A stretch of DNA of 33,957 nt, from assembly GCA_017848855.1 (NCBI GenBank), contig JAFIHF010000070.1:1-33957 (forward strand). The letters run 5' to 3'. Of the stretch, positions 1 through 7,821 are shown in pieces. The translations under genes were made by a program, and so were the position numbers. The notes beneath the pieces are model-generated. The model searched no databases. It had not been told where the DNA came from and saw only the letters and a list, made by a program, of their open reading frames with translations. How positions within the stretch are numbered: position 1 is the first letter of the stretch; every line of letters begins with the position of its first letter. This DNA comes from Rhodanobacter denitrificans. GTDB lineage: Bacteria > Pseudomonadota > Gammaproteobacteria > Xanthomonadales > Rhodanobacteraceae.

Positions 1-800
1 CCGCGGCCCGAGTTACTTCTCCTTTGCTTGTCCACGCACGCGCAGGAGCGCGTGCGAACGGCGAAGCCGGCCCGAAGGGCGGAGGGCAGGATGCCCGGAG
101 TCAAAGAGAAGTAGCCAAGAGAAAACGACACCCCGCGGCGGCGCTTGCCGGGCCTCCTGCCCGGCAAGTCCGGGAGCCGTGGCCGGGCTTTTCGGCCGGG
201 CATCCTGCCCGGTCGAAAAGGCGAGTCCATCCATGGCCTCGCCCGCTGCGCGGCCTCTTCGTCCCCGCCTCACCGCCGCCGAGGGGCCCCGGAAAAGCAG
301 GCGCATCCTGCGCACCAGAAGCAAAGCAGAGCAGAGCCGAAGCGTGCGCCGCACGGACTTCCTCTCCCCCAAGCTCTGCTTGGGGGAGAGGGTTGGGGAG
401 AGGGGGAGGCTCTTGCTGTGGCTTCTGCGCGCTGGGAGCGCGCTGCTTTTCCCGGGGGCCCCTATGGCGCGGCGGGCGGGTGGAGGAAAGTCCGCAGGAT
501 GGCCCGCACGGATGCGGGCCAGTTTTTCGCCGGGACAGGAGTCCCGTCGAAAAACCCCTCCACCCGCCCGCGCACCCGCAGGGCAGGATGCCCGGAGGGC
601 GCGCCATCGGGGTGCCCTTTCTCTTTGGTTCCTTTCTCTTTGGGCACGCAAAGAGAAAGGAACTCGGGCGCCGGCAGGCGCTCGAAATCGCTCTGTTTCT
701 TGCGGCAGCGGCTCGAAACCGCTTTGTCGCTTGCGGCAGGCGACCGAAACCACTCCGTCGCTGGCGTCAAAGGCCAAGCGGCCATGAGCGCAGACACTCC
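1..800. repeat. Non-coding mosaic of hairpin repeats
   Basis: No convincing gene is seen in these 800 bases; the open frames on both strands are low-complexity Arg/Pro/Ala/Gly readings of GC-rich DNA. The stretch is built from inverted repeats. Near 12-28 and 101-130 and again at 620-660 there are versions of a motif resembling CTTTCTCTTTGG and its complement. Two hairpins of similar design lie at about 186-221 and 523-556: a TTTTCG/CGAAAA outer stem enclosing a CGGG/CCCG inner stem. A perfect 14-bp stem lies at 361-374/378-391. The phrase GCAGGATGCCCGGAG occurs twice (about 86-100 and 583-597). My reading is an accumulation of dispersed intergenic repeats; mobility is not shown. Confidence 0.6.
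361..391. repeat. Perfect 14-bp-stem hairpin of the CTCTCCC type
   Basis: Arms 361-374 and 378-391 are perfectly complementary around a 3-base loop. The arm sequence (CCTCTCCCCCAAGC) resembles the hairpins at 33817-33837 and 33905-33927 at the other end of the window, so it probably belongs to one dispersed repeat family. There is no T-tract, so it is not a classical terminator. Confidence 0.6.
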
Positions 801-1133
801 CTACATCCCCCACAACTCCCGATCCAAGTCGGCATCCAACCCGAACGCGGAAAGCGCCACTCGCCCGTTCCTCACCTCCACGCCCTCGGCACGCAACCGC
901 CGCACCTGTTCGCGGAAACCGCGACTGCCCTTGGGCAGGGCGATCTCGCCGGAGGCGCGCAGCACGCGGAACCAGGGCAGCTGCATGCCGTCGGGCACTT
1001 CGCCGAGCAGCTTGCCGACCAGGCGCGCCCGGCCCGGCAGGCCGGCGCGGGCGGCGATGGCGCCGTAGCTGGCCACCCGGCCGGGCGGGATCGCGGCGAT
1101 GGCGGCGTAGACGCGGGCGTGGCTGTCTTGCAT
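801..1133 (-). CDS. Alkyltransferase-like protein (MGMT-family, no acceptor cysteine)
   Basis: A 110-aa protein matching the DNA-binding C-terminal domain of O6-alkylguanine-DNA alkyltransferases. Seen: an N-terminal segment with PPGRVASYGAIA (residues 16-27) and LVGKLLG (38-44) typical of the helix-turn-helix and its lead-in, then PWFRV at 53-57, where active alkyltransferases have PCHRV. The alkyl-accepting Cys is therefore Trp54. Family knowledge: such ATL proteins bind alkylated guanine without removing the alkyl group and hand the lesion to nucleotide excision repair. The ATG at 1133 was chosen over an upstream frame extension because homology begins at MQDSHARVY and about 100-110 aa is usual for the family. 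It is divergent from the gene at 1214, with about 80 bp between them. Confidence 0.85.
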   Translation of the reverse strand: MQDSHARVYAAIAAIPPGRVASYGAIAARAGLPGRARLVGKLLGEVPDGMQLPWFRVLRASGEIALPKGSRGFREQVRRLRAEGVEVRNGRVALSAFGLDADLDRELWGM

Positions 1134-1213
1134 GGCGATAACGAGGGCTTGACCCCGGCTTGCGGCGGACGTGTCAGAGTAGCAGCGCCATCGGCCAGTC
1201 ACGGGGGCGTCCC

Positions 1214-1618
1214 ATGCACCACTTCGAAGCCGTGCGTTCCCACGTGGGCAGCCTGCACGGGCTGCGCCAGAACGACCCCTACCTGATCAGCTTCGACCTG
1301 ACCCTGCCGCGCGGACGCCACCAGGGCATCTATCTCGCGGAACTGGAGGACGACGCCGGCTACCGCTACCTGCGCATTTCCACGCCGATCGGGCCGCTGG
1401 CGGGCACCGACCCGCAGCGCTGCCTGCGCTTCAACTGGGAGCAGCGCTGCGGCTACCTTGCCGTGGTCGACCTCGACGGCGCGCCCTACCTGCACCTGTG
1501 CGAGAACCGGCCGTACCGGCTGCTCGACGAGGGCGAGCTGCAGCGCGTGATCGACGAACTCGGCCGGCTGGGCGACCAGCTCGAACAGCTGGTGGCCAGC
1601 GGCAACGACGCGTTCTGA
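1214..1618 (+). CDS. Conserved-type hypothetical protein, 134 aa
   Basis: I do not recognise a named family. The protein starts MHHFEAVRSHVG and is soluble-looking, with no signal peptide or membrane segment. The middle alternates short strands (YLISFDLTLPRGRHQGIYL, then YRYLRISTPIG, then CGYLAVVDLDGAPYLHLC), and the C-terminus is a helix rich in Leu, Glu and Asp (about residues 105-130). This beta-then-helix plan is reminiscent of small chaperone-like folds such as YbjN/CesT, but that is only a structural impression. The start at 1214 removes a compositionally different upstream extension. It reads away from the alkyltransferase-like gene and ends about 20 bases before the convergent phosphate transporter. 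Confidence 0.7.
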   Translation: MHHFEAVRSHVGSLHGLRQNDPYLISFDLTLPRGRHQGIYLAELEDDAGYRYLRISTPIGPLAGTDPQRCLRFNWEQRCGYLAVVDLDGAPYLHLCENRPYRLLDEGELQRVIDELGRLGDQLEQLVASGNDAF

Positions 1619-1637
1619 ATCAACCGAGCAGGTTGAA

Positions 1638-2762
1638 TCAGTCGAACAGGTGCGCGACGGCCACGAAGCCCCAGGCGATCAGCGCGGTGATCGGCAGGGT
1701 GAGGATCCACGCCCACACCATGCGCTCCACCACCGACCACTTGATCGCGTTGGAGCGCTTGGCCGAGCCCACGCCCATGATCGCCGAGGACACCACGTGG
1801 GTGGTGGACACCGGCAGGCCGAAGTGCGAGGCCATGAGGATCACCATCGCCGAGCTGCCCTCGGCGGCGAAGCCGTTGATCGGGTGCAGCTTCACCATCT
1901 TGTGGCCCAGCGTCTTGATGATGCGCCAGCCGCCGCCGGCGGTGCCCGCCGCCATGGTCAGCGCGCACACCGCCGCCACCCACGCCGGCACCACGAAGCC
2001 GCCGTGCTGCGAGCCGCTGATGCGCAGGAAGTGCAGCCACGCCGGCAGCTGGTCGAACTGGCCCGCCGCGGTGGCGCTGGCCAGCGCCAGCGCGATGATG
2101 CCCATGCTCTTCTGCGCGTCGTTCATGCCGTGCGCCAGGCCCATCGCGCTGGCCGAGACGATCTGCGCCTTGCCGAAGAAGCCGTTGACGAAGGGCGTGC
2201 GGCCGAGCATCCGCAGCCAGCCGTTGCGCCGCGAGAACCACGCCAGCAACGCATACAGCCCGCCCATCAGCGCGAAGCCGATCACGAGGCCCGCGATGGG
2301 CGACGCCACCATCGGCACCACCACCTTCGGGATCACGCCCTTGCCGGTCCACCAGTGCGCGCCGCCCTGCGCCCAGATCACCGCGTTGAAGTGGCCGCTC
2401 GCCTCGGCGATCGCCGCGCCCACCAGCGCACCCACCAGGGCGTGGCTGGAGCTGGACGGCAGGCCCAGCCACCAGGTGATAAGGTTCCACACGATGGCGG
2501 CCAGGAGCGCGCAGATCAGCAGCTGCGGGCCGGCCTCGACCACGCCGGTGTTGACGATGCCGGCCGCGATGGTGGCCGCCACCGCGGTGCCCCACAGCGC
2601 GCCGATCAGGTTGGTGACCGCGGCCAGCAGCACCGCCTGGCCGGGCGTGAGCACCTTGGTCGCCACCACCGTGGCGATCGAGTTGGCGGTGTCGTGGAAA
2701 CCGTTGATGTAGGTGAAGGCCAGCGCGATCAGCACCACCGCCACCACGAGTCCGAGGCTCAT
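1638..2762 (-). CDS. PiT-family inorganic phosphate transporter
   Basis: A 374-aa polytopic membrane protein of the PiT family, which carries metal-phosphate complexes into the cell using the proton (or sodium) gradient. Both halves of the inverted family repeat are visible: NGFHDTANSIATVV at residues 20-33 with LPSSSSHALVG at 101-111, and AHGMNDAQ at 210-217 with GLPVSTTHVVSS further on. About ten hydrophobic segments fit the family. The upstream gene on the same strand is a DUF47/PhoU-like protein only 10 bp away, the usual partner of PiT carriers, so the two are almost certainly one operon. Which member of the family (PitA-like or other) cannot be settled from sequence alone. Confidence 0.93.
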   Translation of the reverse strand: MSLGLVVAVVLIALAFTYINGFHDTANSIATVVATKVLTPGQAVLLAAVTNLIGALWGTAVAATIAAGIVNTGVVEAGPQLLICALLAAIVWNLITWWLGLPSSSSHALVGALVGAAIAEASGHFNAVIWAQGGAHWWTGKGVIPKVVVPMVASPIAGLVIGFALMGGLYALLAWFSRRNGWLRMLGRTPFVNGFFGKAQIVSASAMGLAHGMNDAQKSMGIIALALASATAAGQFDQLPAWLHFLRISGSQHGGFVVPAWVAAVCALTMAAGTAGGGWRIIKTLGHKMVKLHPINGFAAEGSSAMVILMASHFGLPVSTTHVVSSAIMGVGSAKRSNAIKWSVVERMVWAWILTLPITALIAWGFVAVAHLFD

Positions 2763-2772
2763 GCAGGCGGCC

Positions 2773-3402
2773 TCAGGAATGCTTGAGCACGATCGAATAG
2801 ACGATGTTGCCCACGTCGCGGCACTTGTCGATCGCCTTCTCGATCAGCTCGAACAGGTCCTTCGCCAGCATCGCCTTCATCGCGTCGTTGCCCTCGACGT
2901 ACAGCGTGCGGTAGGGCGAGAGCAGCATGCGGTCGCCCTCGGACTCCAGCGTCTGCAGGCGGTCCTGCAGCTTCTTCACCGGGTCGATGCGCAGGCCGCG
3001 GCGCAGCTCGCCGATCATCTCGGCCACCACCGTGGTGGAGCGCTCCAGCACCAGCGCGCGCTGGCCGAAATCCACGCCGGCGAGGCGTTCCGCCACGATG
3101 GCGTAGCGCTCGGCGAACTTCTCCACCGTCTTCGGGATCTTGTACAGCGCGGAGTTCAGCGCCTCGATGTCCTCGCGGTCCAGCGCGGTGACGAAGGTGT
3201 TCACCAGCTCCTCGCTGATCTGCGCGGCCAGCGATTTCTCGCGCGCGCGGGTGGCGGCGAACGCGGCCATCACCGGCGCGTGGTCGGCCTGGGTGACCAG
3301 GGCGTGCAGCGCCTCGGCGCTCTCGTGCGCCGCCTCGGCGCTCTGCTCCAGCAGGCCGTAGAACTTGTCGCCTTTGCCGAAGATCGTCTGCAGTGAAAAC
3401 AT
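2773..3402 (-). CDS. DUF47-family PhoU-like accessory protein of the PiT transporter
   Basis: A 209-aa all-helical protein starting MFSLQTIFGKGDKFYGLLEQ, the typical opening of DUF47 proteins (PhoU-like, TIGR00153 type). Family knowledge: these proteins sit next to Pit genes and are thought to modulate the carrier. Seen: many heptad-like helices and acidic/basic residues where PhoU-type proteins bind metals (for example EALHALVTQADHAPVM). The ATG at 3402 is preferred to the GTG at 3411, because an AGG lies about 10 bases before the ATG but almost touches the GTG. It is the first gene of a two-gene operon with the transporter. Confidence 0.9.
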   Translation of the reverse strand: MFSLQTIFGKGDKFYGLLEQSAEAAHESAEALHALVTQADHAPVMAAFAATRAREKSLAAQISEELVNTFVTALDREDIEALNSALYKIPKTVEKFAERYAIVAERLAGVDFGQRALVLERSTTVVAEMIGELRRGLRIDPVKKLQDRLQTLESEGDRMLLSPYRTLYVEGNDAMKAMLAKDLFELIEKAIDKCRDVGNIVYSIVLKHS

Positions 3403-3616
3403 GCGGGCCACGCCTGAGGGTCGAATGGCGGCGATGTTACAGGACAGTTACCCCGCATCGCAGCACGAAGATCGTCGCGCCCTCGTCCGCGCCGGCCCGA
3501 AACGGGAGCATCCGCCTGCCCGATCAGGCACTTGCACCGCCCACCGCCGCGGCGTGGAGCGCCGCGCGGCGCTGCCGCTACACTCTGGCCATGCGCCCCA
3601 CCCCGCGACCCACGCG

Positions 3617-4936
3617 ATGCTGACCGAAATCGCGCTCGTCCTCCTGCTCGCCCTGTGCAACGGCTTCTTCGCGCTGTCCGAGATGGCCCTGGTCGCCTCG
3701 CGCAAGAGCCGCCTCAAGCAGATGGCGCGCAACAGCCGGCGCGCCGCGGTGGCGCTGCAGCATGCCGAGCGGCCGGAATACTTCCTCTCCACCATCCAGG
3801 TCGGCATCACCCTGCTGATGCTGGTCACCGGCGCGGTGGCCGGCGACGCGCTGGGCGCGCACATCGCCACGTTGCTGCACGGCGGCCACGCCGCGTGGCT
3901 GGAACCGTATGCGCGGGTACTCGGCGTGGTGCTGGGCTTCGTGCTGATCTCCTTCCTGCAGATCGTGGTCGGCGAGCTGGTGCCCAAGCGGCTCGCGCTG
4001 GCGGCGCCGGAGAAGCTCTCCAGCGCCGTGGCGATCCCGATGCTGGTGCTGTCGCGCGCCACCATGCCGTTCGTGTGGCTGCTCAATACCGCCAGCAGCC
4101 TGCTGTTGCGCCTGCTCGGCGTGCGCGGCGGCAGCCACGCCGCCGCCACCGAGGAGGAGATCCGCCTGCTGGTGGCCGAAAGCGCCGAACAGGGCGTGCT
4201 GGATGCCGACGAGCACGCCATGGTCAACCGCGTGCTGCGCCTGGGCGACCGCACGGTGGACAGCGTGATGACGCCGCGCGTGCGCATCGCCTGGCTGGAC
4301 ATGGCCGCGCCGCGCGAGGAAAACGTGGCCGTGCTGCGGCAGACGCCGTACTCGCGCTACCCGGTGTACCGCGGCGACGAGAGCGAGGTGGTCGGCGTGG
4401 TCGAGGTGAAGCGCCTGCTGCAGGCCTTCGCCGAAGGCCGCCCGCAGCTGTTCGACCACCTTGCCAAGCCGCTGTACGTGCCCGCCACCGCGCGCGCGCT
4501 GGACCTGCTGGAGGAATTCCGCGACGCCGAGACGCCGCTAGCGCTGGTGGTGGACGAATACGGCGACATCGAGGGCCTGGTCACCGTCAACGACCTGCTC
4601 GCCGCCGTGGTCGGCGCCAGCCAGCTCGGCCACGGCGACACCGACGCGGAGCCACCGATCGTGCGGCGCGCCGACGGCAGCTGGCTGGTGGACGGTAGCC
4701 TGACCACCGACGACCTGCGCGAACTGCTGCACGTCGACCACCTGCCCGGCGAAAGCGAACACGATTTCCGCACCGCCGCCGGCATGGTGATGGCCGCGCT
4801 CGGCCACATCCCGCAGACCGGCGAGGTGTTCACCTGGCAGGGCATCCGCTTCGAGGTGCTGGACCTGGACGGCGCGCGCATCGACAAGCTGCTGGTCAGC
4901 CGCGTGACGCAGGTCGACAGCGAGGAAGACGGGTAG
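3617..4936 (+). CDS. CNNM-domain and CBS-pair protein of the HlyC/CorC family
   Basis: A 439-aa inner-membrane protein. Domain order: an N-terminal DUF21/CNNM membrane domain (residues 1 to about 190, starting MLTEIALVLLLALCNGFFAL and including a conserved LVPKRLAL stretch), a pair of CBS domains (about 205-335, with DRTVDSVMTPRVRIAWLD and YSRYPVYRGDESEVVGVV), and a C-terminal CorC/HlyC domain (about 355-430). Family members are linked to magnesium or cobalt efflux and are often misnamed hemolysins; the substrate here is unknown. The ATG at 3617 begins the first membrane helix; the longer upstream reading is compositionally unlike the protein. A TACACT at 3579-3584 is a weak -10 candidate. 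It is divergent from the DUF47/Pit operon. Confidence 0.9.
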   Translation: MLTEIALVLLLALCNGFFALSEMALVASRKSRLKQMARNSRRAAVALQHAERPEYFLSTIQVGITLLMLVTGAVAGDALGAHIATLLHGGHAAWLEPYARVLGVVLGFVLISFLQIVVGELVPKRLALAAPEKLSSAVAIPMLVLSRATMPFVWLLNTASSLLLRLLGVRGGSHAAATEEEIRLLVAESAEQGVLDADEHAMVNRVLRLGDRTVDSVMTPRVRIAWLDMAAPREENVAVLRQTPYSRYPVYRGDESEVVGVVEVKRLLQAFAEGRPQLFDHLAKPLYVPATARALDLLEEFRDAETPLALVVDEYGDIEGLVTVNDLLAAVVGASQLGHGDTDAEPPIVRRADGSWLVDGSLTTDDLRELLHVDHLPGESEHDFRTAAGMVMAALGHIPQTGEVFTWQGIRFEVLDLDGARIDKLLVSRVTQVDSEEDG

Positions 4937-4963
4937 GCACGCACACCGGTTTCTGGCGAATGG

Positions 4964-5067
4964 CTCCGTCGCGACCAAGGCCACACTTGTAGGTCGGGAT
5001 TCATCCCGACTGGGCTTGCGGCGAAAGCCGGTGTCGGGATGAGTCCCGACCCACGCGCGCGACGGAG
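4964..5067. repeat. Compound REP-like palindrome before the trmJ stop
   Basis: This gap between two convergent genes holds nested inverted repeats. An outer pair CTCCGTCGCG (4964-4973) and CGCGACGGAG (5058-5067) encloses two hairpins with GTCGGGAT arms: 4993-5000 with 5003-5010, and 5033-5040 with 5043-5050 (GTCCCGAC). Such GTCGGGAT hairpins are a common kind of dispersed intergenic repeat. It could end transcription from both sides, though no T-tract is seen. Confidence 0.65.
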
Positions 5068-5076
5068 CGAATGCTC

Positions 5077-5835
5077 CTACCGTTTCTCGCCCGCCAGCTG
5101 CGCCATGCGTTGCGCATCGGCGAGAATTCCGTGCAACACGCGCAACTCACGCTGGTCCGGCTGGGCCCGCTGGAACAGCTTGCGCAGCCGCAACATGATC
5201 GTGGTGGGCTCGCGGCCCTTGTGGAAGTCGATGTCGTCCAGCGTCTCGGCCAGGTGCGCGTAGAAGCGCTCCATCTGCGCCGCGTCGGCGGGCGGTTCGT
5301 CGTTCGTGGGCAGAGCCTCGGGCAACGTGTCGCCCAGCATCGCCAGGCGCAGTTCGTAGGCCATCACCTGCACCGCCTGGGCCAGGTTCAGCGAGCTGAA
5401 ATCGTCCACGCTGGGAATGCGCACCATCGCGTGGCAGGTCGCCAGTTCCTCGTTCTCCAGCCCGGTGCGCTCGTTGCCGAACAGCACGGCCACCGGCTCG
5501 CCGCGCGCGGCCGCGGCCAGCGCCTGCCGCGCACCCTCGCGCGGAGAAAGTTCCGGCAAGGTCACGCCGCGCCGGCGCGCGGACAGGCCCAGCACGAAAC
5601 GCGCCCCGGCCAGGCCGTCCACCAGCGTCTCGTGCACGCCCGCCTCGGCCAGCACACGCACCGCGTTCGCCGCCAGCGCATCCGCCTCGCGGTCGGGAAA
5701 GCGCGCCGGCGCCACCAGTTCCAGCCGGGTGAAACCCATCGTGCGGATCGCCCGCGCCGCGCCGCCGATGTTGCCGGGGTGCGAGGTGCGCACCAGCACG
5801 AAGCGGAACAGCGAGGCGAGATCGGCGGCATTCAT
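5077..5835 (-). CDS. trmJ: tRNA (cytidine/uridine-2'-O-)-methyltransferase TrmJ
   Basis: A 252-aa SPOUT-fold methyltransferase that 2'-O-methylates position 32 of certain tRNAs using S-adenosylmethionine. Seen: the N-terminal FVLVRTSHPGNIGGAARAIR (residues 12-31), LFGNERTGLENEEL and RIPSVDDFSSLNLAQAVQV, which together form the knotted cofactor-binding core. The C-terminal extension (about 180-250), with FYAHLAETLDDIDFHKGR and a helical end, is typical of TrmJ rather than other SPOUT enzymes. Length matches the family (about 245 aa). It is divergent from suhB; in many gammaproteobacteria trmJ and suhB are neighbours, which supports the call. Confidence 0.94.
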   Translation of the reverse strand: MNAADLASLFRFVLVRTSHPGNIGGAARAIRTMGFTRLELVAPARFPDREADALAANAVRVLAEAGVHETLVDGLAGARFVLGLSARRRGVTLPELSPREGARQALAAAARGEPVAVLFGNERTGLENEELATCHAMVRIPSVDDFSSLNLAQAVQVMAYELRLAMLGDTLPEALPTNDEPPADAAQMERFYAHLAETLDDIDFHKGREPTTIMLRLRKLFQRAQPDQRELRVLHGILADAQRMAQLAGEKR

Positions 5836-5889
5836 GGGCGGAACCGTGGGGAAACAAGCTGCTTAGGATACGTCCTGCGGCGTCTCTGC

Positions 5890-5895
5890 TAGAAT
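5890..5895 (+). promoter_or_regulatory. Probable -10 element for suhB
   Basis: TAGAAT, in the context GCTAGAATCG, lies about 40 bases before the suhB ATG. The same GCTAGAAT octamer precedes purM (11539-11546), which supports a shared promoter style. No good -35 is evident. Confidence 0.45.
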
Positions 5896-5931
5896 CGCCG
5901 GCCGCAATCCGCTCTTTCGACAGCCGAAGCC

Positions 5932-6750
5932 ATGACCCGACCCGCCATCACCATCGCGGTGCGCGCCGCGCGCGCCGCCGGCAACGTGATCCTGCGCTAC
6001 ATGAACCGCATCGACGGCCTCACCGTCGTCGAGAAGCAGCGCATGGACTTCGCCTCCGAGGTCGACAAGCTGGCCGAGGCCGAGATCGTCAAGGAACTGC
6101 GCCGCGCCTACCCCGACCACGGCATCCTCGCCGAGGAAAGCGGCGCCAGCGGCAAGAAGAGCCCGCTCACCTGGGTGATCGACCCGCTCGACGGCACCCA
6201 CAACTACCTGCGCGGCATCCCGCATTTCTCCGTCTCCATCGCCATGCTCGACCGTGGCATTCCTGTTTATGGCGTGGTGTTCGACCCGCTGCGCGGCGAG
6301 CTGTTCACCGCCAGCAAGGGCGACGGCGCGTATCTCGACAAGGGCACCGGCCCCAGCCGCATTCGCGTGAGCAAGCGCGAGAACCTCGGCGGCGCGATGA
6401 TCGCCACCGGCTTCCCCTACCGCCAGCGCGCGCACCTCGACGCCCAGCTCGCGATGACCCGCGCCCTGCTCGGCCAGGCCGAGGACATCCGCCGCTCCGG
6501 CTCCGCCGCGCTCGACCTCGCCTACACCGCCGCCGGCCGCTACGACGGCTACTTCGAGATCGGCCTGAAGCCCTGGGACATGGCCGCCGGTGTGCTGCTG
6601 GTACACGAGGCGGGCGGCCGCTACGGCGACTTCGCCGGCCGCGACGGCATCCCCGAAAGCGGCAACCTCATCGCCGGCAACCTCAACGTGGCGAAGGCGA
6701 TGACCGATGCGATCGGCGCGCATGCGACGCCGGAGTTGCTCAAGGCCTGA
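5932..6750 (+). CDS. suhB: Inositol-1-monophosphatase family protein SuhB
   Basis: A 272-aa metal-dependent phosphatase of the inositol monophosphatase family. Seen: the EES metal-ligand motif (about 68-70), WVIDPLDGT (81-89) with metal-binding aspartates 84 and 87, and the second signature PWDMAAGVLLVHEAGG (about 217-232). In enterobacteria SuhB also joins the rRNA antitermination complex; that role here is inferred from homology. Reading frame and length (E. coli about 267 aa) are normal. The oddity is that its last 130 bp (6621-6750) are repeated at 8129-8258, on the far side of an inserted toxin-antitoxin islet, so the present 3' end may not be the original one. Confidence 0.94.
   Translation: MTRPAITIAVRAARAAGNVILRYMNRIDGLTVVEKQRMDFASEVDKLAEAEIVKELRRAYPDHGILAEESGASGKKSPLTWVIDPLDGTHNYLRGIPHFSVSIAMLDRGIPVYGVVFDPLRGELFTASKGDGAYLDKGTGPSRIRVSKRENLGGAMIATGFPYRQRAHLDAQLAMTRALLGQAEDIRRSGSAALDLAYTAAGRYDGYFEIGLKPWDMAAGVLLVHEAGGRYGDFAGRDGIPESGNLIAGNLNVAKAMTDAIGAHATPELLKA
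6621..6750 (+). repeat. Left copy of a 130-bp duplication of the suhB 3' end
   Basis: This stretch codes for the last 42 residues and stop of suhB and is repeated in the same orientation at 8129-8258. By eye 125 of 130 positions agree; differences are single bases near 6641 and 6688 and three clustered near 6719-6722. The repeat ends at the suhB stop codon on both sides, and similarity is lost just after it. Confidence 0.9.
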
Positions 6751-6756
6751 GCGGCC

Positions 6757-7320
6757 TCAACGCCTGATCATCCCCACCGGTCGAGTCGCCGGCTGGGAAA
6801 TCGCTGGACACCGTTTGATGTCCGGGCCGCCAAGGCGATCCGCGATCACTACATCCGATGCCGCCAGTGGCGAGTCTGGCGCCTCCGCCCCAACCGGCCC
6901 ACCCCACCACACGCCCGTGCCGCGCAACCCTTTCGGAGCCAACTTCAATCTCACCGCGTAGCCGCCATCCGGCGAGCGCGCAAGATCGAGATAGGCAGCA
7001 CCGCCCTGGAGAACCCAGGAAAAAAAGCCTTGCGAATCGATTCCGGTAGAGCCTTCGATCGATGCCTCGGCGCGAACGAAGCAGCCGTTGACCGGATGCC
7101 TGTCGAGCCAAGCACGGAAAACATGCCCTCGCGAATCCCGCAACGGCTGCTCGAACAGCACAAGGGTCCCCGTGAAATAGGCTCTTTCCGCACAGTCGCC
7201 ATGGCACAAGCGAATCCCGTACGTGCCTGCATAGATGGCTGGGTGCATTGCTTCGTAAGGTGTGACGCTGCCACCGAGTAGCAAAGCCAGAACGAACAAG
7301 CTGGAATGAGTCCAAAGCAT
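6757..7320 (-). CDS. Putative secreted protein of unknown function
   Basis: A 187-aa protein I cannot place in a named family. It begins with a plausible signal peptide: MLWTHSSLFVLALLLGG, then a likely cleavage after PYEA. The body has YAGTYGIRLCHGDCAERAYF with two close Cys, a third Cys in NGCFVRAE, and a C-terminal half rich in Gly and aromatic residues (AYLDLARSPDGGYAV, GTGVWWGGPVG), suggesting a beta-rich, possibly disulphide-bonded domain exported to the periplasm. The ATG at 7320 was chosen because it opens the signal peptide. Base composition is less GC-rich than neighbouring genes, consistent with transfer. It lies downstream of vapBC in the same orientation, about 96 bp away. Confidence 0.65.
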   Translation of the reverse strand: MLWTHSSLFVLALLLGGSVTPYEAMHPAIYAGTYGIRLCHGDCAERAYFTGTLVLFEQPLRDSRGHVFRAWLDRHPVNGCFVRAEASIEGSTGIDSQGFFSWVLQGGAAYLDLARSPDGGYAVRLKLAPKGLRGTGVWWGGPVGAEAPDSPLAASDVVIADRLGGPDIKRCPAISQPATRPVGMIRR

Positions 7321-7416
7321 GCCCGACCATCCATCAAGGTTCGGATGGTGCATCCTCCGCCCACGCAGCAGCCCGCACAAGAACCACTGGCCGTTGTGCC
7401 GCCAGCAAGACCTGAA

Positions 7417-7821
7417 TCAGACCCAGTTCGCCAGCTTCAGGCTCACCACGCGAACGAATTCGCGTTCGTTGTTGGTGACCAGGGTCAGCCCGGCGGCACG
7501 TGCGTGCGCAGCGATCCACAAGTCGTTGTTGCCGATCGGCGTGCCTTGCCGCTCCAGCGTGGCGCGGATATCGCCGTAATGCTCCGCCACCGCTTCGGGC
7601 ATCGGCTGCACCGGGATGACTTGCGCCAAGGCCTGCAGCCGTTCGCGCGCGAGTTCCGCCTGCTGGCTCTTGCTCGCGCCGAACAACAACTCGCCCCAGG
7701 TAATCACCGACATGCCGACGCTGCCCGGGTGCAGCCGGGCCAGATGCGCGCGCACGCCCGGCGGCCGCTCGCGCTTGATGTAGATGCAGATGTTGGTGTC
7801 CAGCAGATAGCGCAGCGCCAT
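7417..7821 (-). CDS. vapC: VapC-type PIN-domain toxin
   Basis: A 134-aa PIN-domain ribonuclease, the toxin of a type II toxin-antitoxin pair. Seen: the first catalytic acid in YLLDTNICIYIKR (Asp8), a second in TWGELLFGA (Glu44), a third in NNDLWIAAHA (Asp100), and TNNEREF (about 116-122) near the C-terminus; all expected active-site residues are present, so it should be functional. Family knowledge: VapC cuts RNA, often initiator tRNA or rRNA, when released by its antitoxin. The ATG at 7821 overlaps the vapB stop in a TGATG arrangement, indicating translational coupling. An in-frame upstream extension is rejected because it runs inside vapB. Confidence 0.93.
   Translation of the reverse strand: MALRYLLDTNICIYIKRERPPGVRAHLARLHPGSVGMSVITWGELLFGASKSQQAELARERLQALAQVIPVQPMPEAVAEHYGDIRATLERQGTPIGNNDLWIAAHARAAGLTLVTNNEREFVRVVSLKLANWV

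Noticed and set aside
1149-1180. Promoter TTGACC with a -10 near CAGAGT before the 1214 gene
   Set aside because: Spacing is about 20 bases and the -10 is poor.
24-1286. Several long overlapping frames in the first kilobase
   Set aside because: They are Arg/Pro/Gly/Ala low-complexity readings crossing palindromes, and extend antisense through the alkyltransferase-like gene.
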